Shown here one piece after another: positions 6,422-9,289 of a stretch of 9,289 nucleotides of DNA. Within the stretch, counting starts at the first letter, position 1; each line of letters starts with the position of its first letter. The translations under genes and the position numbers were made by a program. The notes beneath the pieces are model-generated. The model saw only the letters and a program-made list of their open reading frames with translations. It made no database searches and had not been told where the DNA came from. The DNA is from Myroides sp. (GTDB lineage: Bacteria; Bacteroidota; Bacteroidia; Flavobacteriales; Flavobacteriaceae): the NCBI GenBank assembly GCA_018384465.1, contig JAHAYQ010000098.1:1-9289 (forward strand). The letters are read 5' to 3'.

Positions 6422-7735
6422 TTATTTCTCTGCTTCTGCTTCCGTTTCACGAAGCAGCTTCACATTTTGTGTATCAAGCCGCTCGTTAAGCCAGTTCGTA
6501 ATTTTGACCGATTCCTTAATTTCTTTTCCGTCTGTTAAACGGTAAAGTACCAGCCATTCAATTTTAGCGCTGTCCGTTTCGGCGAATCGCTCAATTTTAC
6601 CCAGCGTAACAGATTGCAGTTCTGGGAAAAGTATTAATAATTCCTTTTTAAGCCCGGGTTCCTCCACTTTGTATTTGCTTAGTTCCTGTCGTAAGCTGTT
6701 TATGGTAAGGTCCTTTTCAGTAAGCGAATGGTCTTGCTTGCTAAGCTCGCTTAATATTTCGCTTTTAAGGTCTGCATCGTCCTGTCTAAAGTTGATCACC
6801 GTATTGTTCAAACCGCGCTCTGCAAGCATCCTATTGTAAAGCTGTATCTCTGTTGGTGTAAGCTTTTTGTTAAGGAATGCGATATCAACCTTCTTCGGAT
6901 TCGAATTATAGTTCAGCTTCTGATAGATTACGGTATATCCACGGCTGCCGAATTCTAAATTAATGAATTCATCCACGGTCTTTGTAAATCTTTTTTCCTG
7001 AAAAAGATTGTAAGCCAGATAAAAACTGGGAATAATCATCAGCATCATCAGTACCGTAATACCATACCTTATTTTTTTTGCATTTTTTGGATCTACTGCT
7101 GCCGCTCCCGGATACTTAAGGTATTTTATAACAAAGAACGTAGCAATGCATATAAAGAAACAATTTATCGTATAAAGGTAAAATGCGCCTAAAAAATAAT
7201 TTATGTTTAAAGTCGCCAGTCCGTAACCTGCCGTACAAAGGGGCGGCATAAGTGCGGTTGCTATGGCAACACCCGGAATCGGGTTCCCCTTTTCAACACG
7301 TGTAATGGCAATCACGCCTACAAGTCCTCCAAAGAATGCAATCATCACATCATAAATGTTTGGCGAAGTACGTGCAAGTAGCTCCGATTGAACATCTTTA
7401 AAAGGACTTATGTAGAAATATACCGCAGAAACCAGCAGGCTCACAACGGTCGCAATCAGCAGGTTCTTAATCGATTTCCTTAAAAGTCTGAAATTATATG
7501 TTCCCAATGCAAATCCCGCACCGAGTATCGGTCCCATCAAAGGTGATATCAGCATGGCACCAATGATTACGGCTGTAGAATTTACGTTTAACCCTATAGA
7601 AGCTATAAGTATGGCACACGCAAGTATCCACAGGTTCGATCCTCTGAACGATATATTGGCGGTCACATTCTCCAGCACTTTTTCTTTATCTTCTTCACCA
7701 TTGTGAAGGTTAATGAAGTCTACAATCTTATTCAT
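6422..7735 (-). CDS. DUF389 family multi-pass membrane protein
   Basis: This 437-residue protein carries the hallmarks of DUF389, a family to my knowledge without an established function. The conserved blocks are IGLNVNSTAVIIGAMLISPL (47-66) with MGPI following, ARTSPNIYDVMIAFFGG (121-137) and NPIPGVAIATALMPPLCTAG (151-170). About seven hydrophobic segments lie between 35 and 245. The Pro/Gly-rich reentrant-looking blocks resemble those of transporters or channels, but this is inference. Residues from about 246 form a soluble domain. It includes a charged, probably coiled-coil stretch (about 318-360) and an acidic C-terminus. The gene lies 14 bases downstream of the potassium channel gene on the same strand, so they are probably one operon. 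No Shine-Dalgarno sequence precedes ATG 7735. A role in ion homeostasis is suggested only by context. Confidence 0.88.
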   Translation of the reverse strand: MNKIVDFINLHNGEEDKEKVLENVTANISFRGSNLWILACAILIASIGLNVNSTAVIIGAMLISPLMGPILGAGFALGTYNFRLLRKSIKNLLIATVVSLLVSAVYFYISPFKDVQSELLARTSPNIYDVMIAFFGGLVGVIAITRVEKGNPIPGVAIATALMPPLCTAGYGLATLNINYFLGAFYLYTINCFFICIATFFVIKYLKYPGAAAVDPKNAKKIRYGITVLMMLMIIPSFYLAYNLFQEKRFTKTVDEFINLEFGSRGYTVIYQKLNYNSNPKKVDIAFLNKKLTPTEIQLYNRMLAERGLNNTVINFRQDDADLKSEILSELSKQDHSLTEKDLTINSLRQELSKYKVEEPGLKKELLILFPELQSVTLGKIERFAETDSAKIEWLVLYRLTDGKEIKESVKITNWLNERLDTQNVKLLRETEAEAEK

Positions 7736-7749
7736 AAAAAATTAATCGG

Positions 7750-8628
7750 TTAGCTATTCAGGTAATGCCCGCAACTGTAGCAGTAGTCTGCATCGTTTCT
7801 GTGTCCCTCTTTATTGCAATGCGCACATACAATTCCGTTATGGTTCGTATGCTTTATATTATTTTCGTTGTCTTTACTCAGTTTTTTACCTGCCTCTCTG
7901 GCAATTTCAACACCAACTATACCTGTAGGTACCGCAATAATACCGTAACCTATAACCATAAGAACCATAGAGAAAAACTGACCCAGTGCGGTTGTTGGAA
8001 CCATATCACCATAGCCTACGGTAGTAAGGGTAACTATGGTGTAAAATACACTTTTAGGTATGCTCGTAAACCCGTTTTCCGGTCCTTCTATGTAATACAT
8101 CAGCGTTCCTATAAGTATGGAAATGATCATTACTGTGTAAAGAAAAACCATAATCTTCGCCCTGCTTGCAAGCAAAGCTACTTTAAGCCGCGATGATTCT
8201 TCCATGAACTCAATAAGCCTGAGAACTCTGAATAGTCGTAACAGCCTCAAGATCCTGAAACTGCTCAAAATATGGCTTCCGGCAAGGAACAAAGAAAAAA
8301 ACATCGGCAGTATCGATAACAGATCTATGATACCGTAAAAGCTGAAAATATAACGCAGCGGTTTTTTACTTACAAAAATCCTTGTTAGGTATTCAATGGT
8401 AAAAAGCACGGTAAAAATCCATTCCAGCACAATCAGTTCCCGGTGGAACCTTTGGTCTATCCCTTCAACAGTTTCTGCCATAATGGTAAAAACACTCAAA
8501 AGTATGGCAACAAGCAGTCCTATGTCAAATGCTTTACCTGCCGGTGTGTTCACACCGTAAATAATTATATACAGTTTCTGTCGTATCAGGTTAAGTTTTC
8601 TTTTTTGCTGGTCGGTTGTGCTGGGCAT
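7750..8628 (-). CDS. Voltage-gated potassium channel with C-terminal zinc ribbon
   Basis: This 292-residue six-helix channel should form tetramers in the inner membrane. S1 (about 35-52), S2 (about 66-85) and S3 (about 97-116) precede an S4 voltage sensor with five arginines at every third position (R125, R128, R131, R134, R137). S5 (about 158-179), the pore helix and the K+ filter TTVGYGD (202-208) follow, then S6 (about 216-240) with the typical PTG (234-236). After a Lys/Asn-rich linker the tail holds two Cys pairs, C268-x2-C271 and C283-x2-C286, a small zinc ribbon that most simple Kv channels lack. It is the first gene of a probable operon with DUF389. No regulatory RCK or cyclic-nucleotide domain is present, so the ribbon may be the cytoplasmic sensing or assembly part. 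Confidence 0.92.
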   Translation of the reverse strand: MPSTTDQQKRKLNLIRQKLYIIIYGVNTPAGKAFDIGLLVAILLSVFTIMAETVEGIDQRFHRELIVLEWIFTVLFTIEYLTRIFVSKKPLRYIFSFYGIIDLLSILPMFFSLFLAGSHILSSFRILRLLRLFRVLRLIEFMEESSRLKVALLASRAKIMVFLYTVMIISILIGTLMYYIEGPENGFTSIPKSVFYTIVTLTTVGYGDMVPTTALGQFFSMVLMVIGYGIIAVPTGIVGVEIAREAGKKLSKDNENNIKHTNHNGIVCAHCNKEGHRNDADYCYSCGHYLNS

Positions 8629-8945
8629 GTTCTGTTTTTTGTTGTATCTGGTTAACCACTGCTGTCAATAAAGTTTTTCTTTTTCGGTTACCCGTCTTCT
8701 TTAAAATTTAAATATAATTAAATTATCTTAAAATTCTCCCTATTTACATACGGACAATAGTAAATCTTCATATAACTGCCTAAAATGCATGGTCAGTTAA
8801 AAATACATGCCTTTACTTTGGACTCTTATTCCAAATTGCTAACTTTATAAGTAACACCTTCTAAATTCAATGCAATATGTATATACATTAATTTAAAAGT
8901 AGGTAGAATTATTCTAATGGCAACTTTTAATTGAAGAACAATAGT
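8629..8945. other. Non-coding region upstream of the channel operon
   Basis: About 317 bases separate the channel start from the first IS3-related frame. I see no convincing coding frame in either direction and no exact TAnnTTTG element on the minus strand, although the channel promoter must lie here. It holds a very AT-rich run (about 8701-8733) and a perfect 12-base palindrome, ATGTATATACAT, at 8877-8888. The left end of the IS3 remnant might be in this region but is not recognisable. Confidence 0.5.
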
Positions 8946-8996
8946 ATGAAATTAGCAAGAGTCAGAACCACATTAAGCGGCGGAGTTGTAATTCCC

Positions 8997-9259
8997 AACT
9001 GTTGGGATAACGCTGTAGCGGAACTGCGAAGCATATCACGAATACCAAAATAAATATAAACGATGAGTAAAGCTTCTTTAAATCACTAAAAACCGAGTTA
9101 ATATACGGTAACAAGCTTGTAACAAAGGAACAAATGAAAATAGATGTTTTTGAAGATATAGAAATATGGTACAATAAAAAAAGAAGGCACCGTGCACTGA
9201 ATTACAAAACAATAGAAGAGTTTAATAATCAAAATCAATTTTACAAAAATGTCGCTTAA
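8997..9259 (+). pseudogene. IS3-family transposase (OrfB) remnant, split by an insertion
   Basis: Two pieces of an IS3/IS150-type integrase-core transposase are present. The first (8997-9023) encodes NCWDNAVAE, the family's conserved motif. The second (9071-9259) encodes 62 residues starting SFFKSLKTELIYGNKL, through IEIWYNKKRRH, to the natural C-terminus and a TAA. In intact proteins these are contiguous (CWDNAVAESFFKSLK) and contain the last catalytic Glu. Here 47 extra bases (9024-9070) separate them, which shifts the frame and adds a TAA at 9068-9070. Everything upstream of NCWDNAVAE (most of OrfB and all of OrfA) is missing. The element cannot make an active transposase. Near-family codons in both pieces suggest a fairly recent breakage. 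Confidence 0.85.
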
Positions 9260-9289
9260 CTTAAACTGTAATTTTTATTTGCATATCCA
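9260..9289 (+). mobile_element. Probable right end of the IS3-family element
   Basis: The last 30 bases after the transposase stop end in TTTGCATATCCA. IS3-family elements end in CA (TG when read inward), and their right terminal repeat begins close behind the OrfB stop, as here. Read inward the end is TGGATATGCAAATAAAAATT. The window stops exactly at this CA, so the flank and any target duplication cannot be seen. No matching left repeat was found within the window. Confidence 0.5.

Noticed and set aside
7765..8196. 143-codon plus-strand frame opposite the potassium channel gene.
   Set aside because: It is a shadow of the channel's coding strand, with a low-complexity Cys/Tyr/Asn-rich peptide and no motif.
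8877..8888. Perfect palindrome ATGTATATACAT as a possible operator.
   Set aside because: Short pure A/T-rich palindromes are frequent in this kind of DNA, and it is about 250 bases from the nearest intact gene start.
8993..9007. Perfect inverted repeat TCCCAAC-T-GTTGGGA.
   Set aside because: It lies over the transposase codons for NCW, and its 1-base centre cannot form an RNA hairpin, so it is probably a coding coincidence.
8946..9053. 35-codon plus-strand frame starting MKLARVRTT.
   Set aside because: Its only recognisable content is the NCWDNAVAE piece of the IS3 transposase; the remainder is chance sequence before and after it.
8962..9174. 70-codon minus-strand frame.
   Set aside because: It lies antisense to the IS3 transposase remnant and has no family features.
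1..9289. tRNA, rRNA or CRISPR arrays.
   Set aside because: No cloverleaf, rRNA signature or regularly spaced repeats were seen on either strand.

Overview
The window looks like chromosomal DNA of a Bacteroidetes bacterium, most likely family Flavobacteriaceae. The DNA is AT-rich and most starts lack a Shine-Dalgarno sequence. Several intergenic regions carry the Bacteroidetes -7 promoter element TAnnTTTG. The TatC, TrkH-like and transposase sequences all resemble flavobacterial forms. These are judgements from reading motifs; no database search was run.

Layout. (1) 1-1850: a minus-strand processive family-2 glycosyltransferase with a strong intrinsic terminator behind it, followed by an intergenic region. 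(2) 1851-2276: the C-terminal piece of an IS1182-like transposase, ending at a terminator. (3) 2360-3163: a minus-strand TatC-like protein that lacks both glutamates normally conserved in TatC. (4) 3338-4792: a plus-strand sodium:alanine/glycine symporter (AGCS family). (5) 4922-5668 and 5676-6377: the C-terminal half of a TrkH/KtrB potassium channel subunit, followed 7 bases later by an intact KtrA-type regulatory subunit. (6) 8628-6422, minus strand: a two-gene unit with a six-helix voltage-gated potassium channel that carries a C-terminal zinc ribbon, followed 14 bases later by a DUF389 membrane protein. (7) 8629-8945: non-coding. (8) 8997-9289: a decayed IS3-family transposase end, split by 47 extra bases inside a conserved motif, with the probable right end of the element at the window edge.

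How the parts fit. The middle of the window (about 3.3-8.6 kb) is an ion-transport block. It holds a Na+-driven amino acid symporter, K+ uptake remnants with their NAD-binding regulator, a K+ channel and an uncharacterised multi-pass protein. It lies between two different transposase remnants, so the neighbourhood has probably been rearranged. The loss of the N-terminal half of TrkH, next to a canonical promoter that now drives only a six-codon reading frame, fits a past deletion. Whether the half-channel still works cannot be told from sequence. The points most worth a second look are the divergent TatC, the half TrkH beside an intact KtrA, the split IS3 remnant, and the zinc-ribbon channel paired with DUF389.
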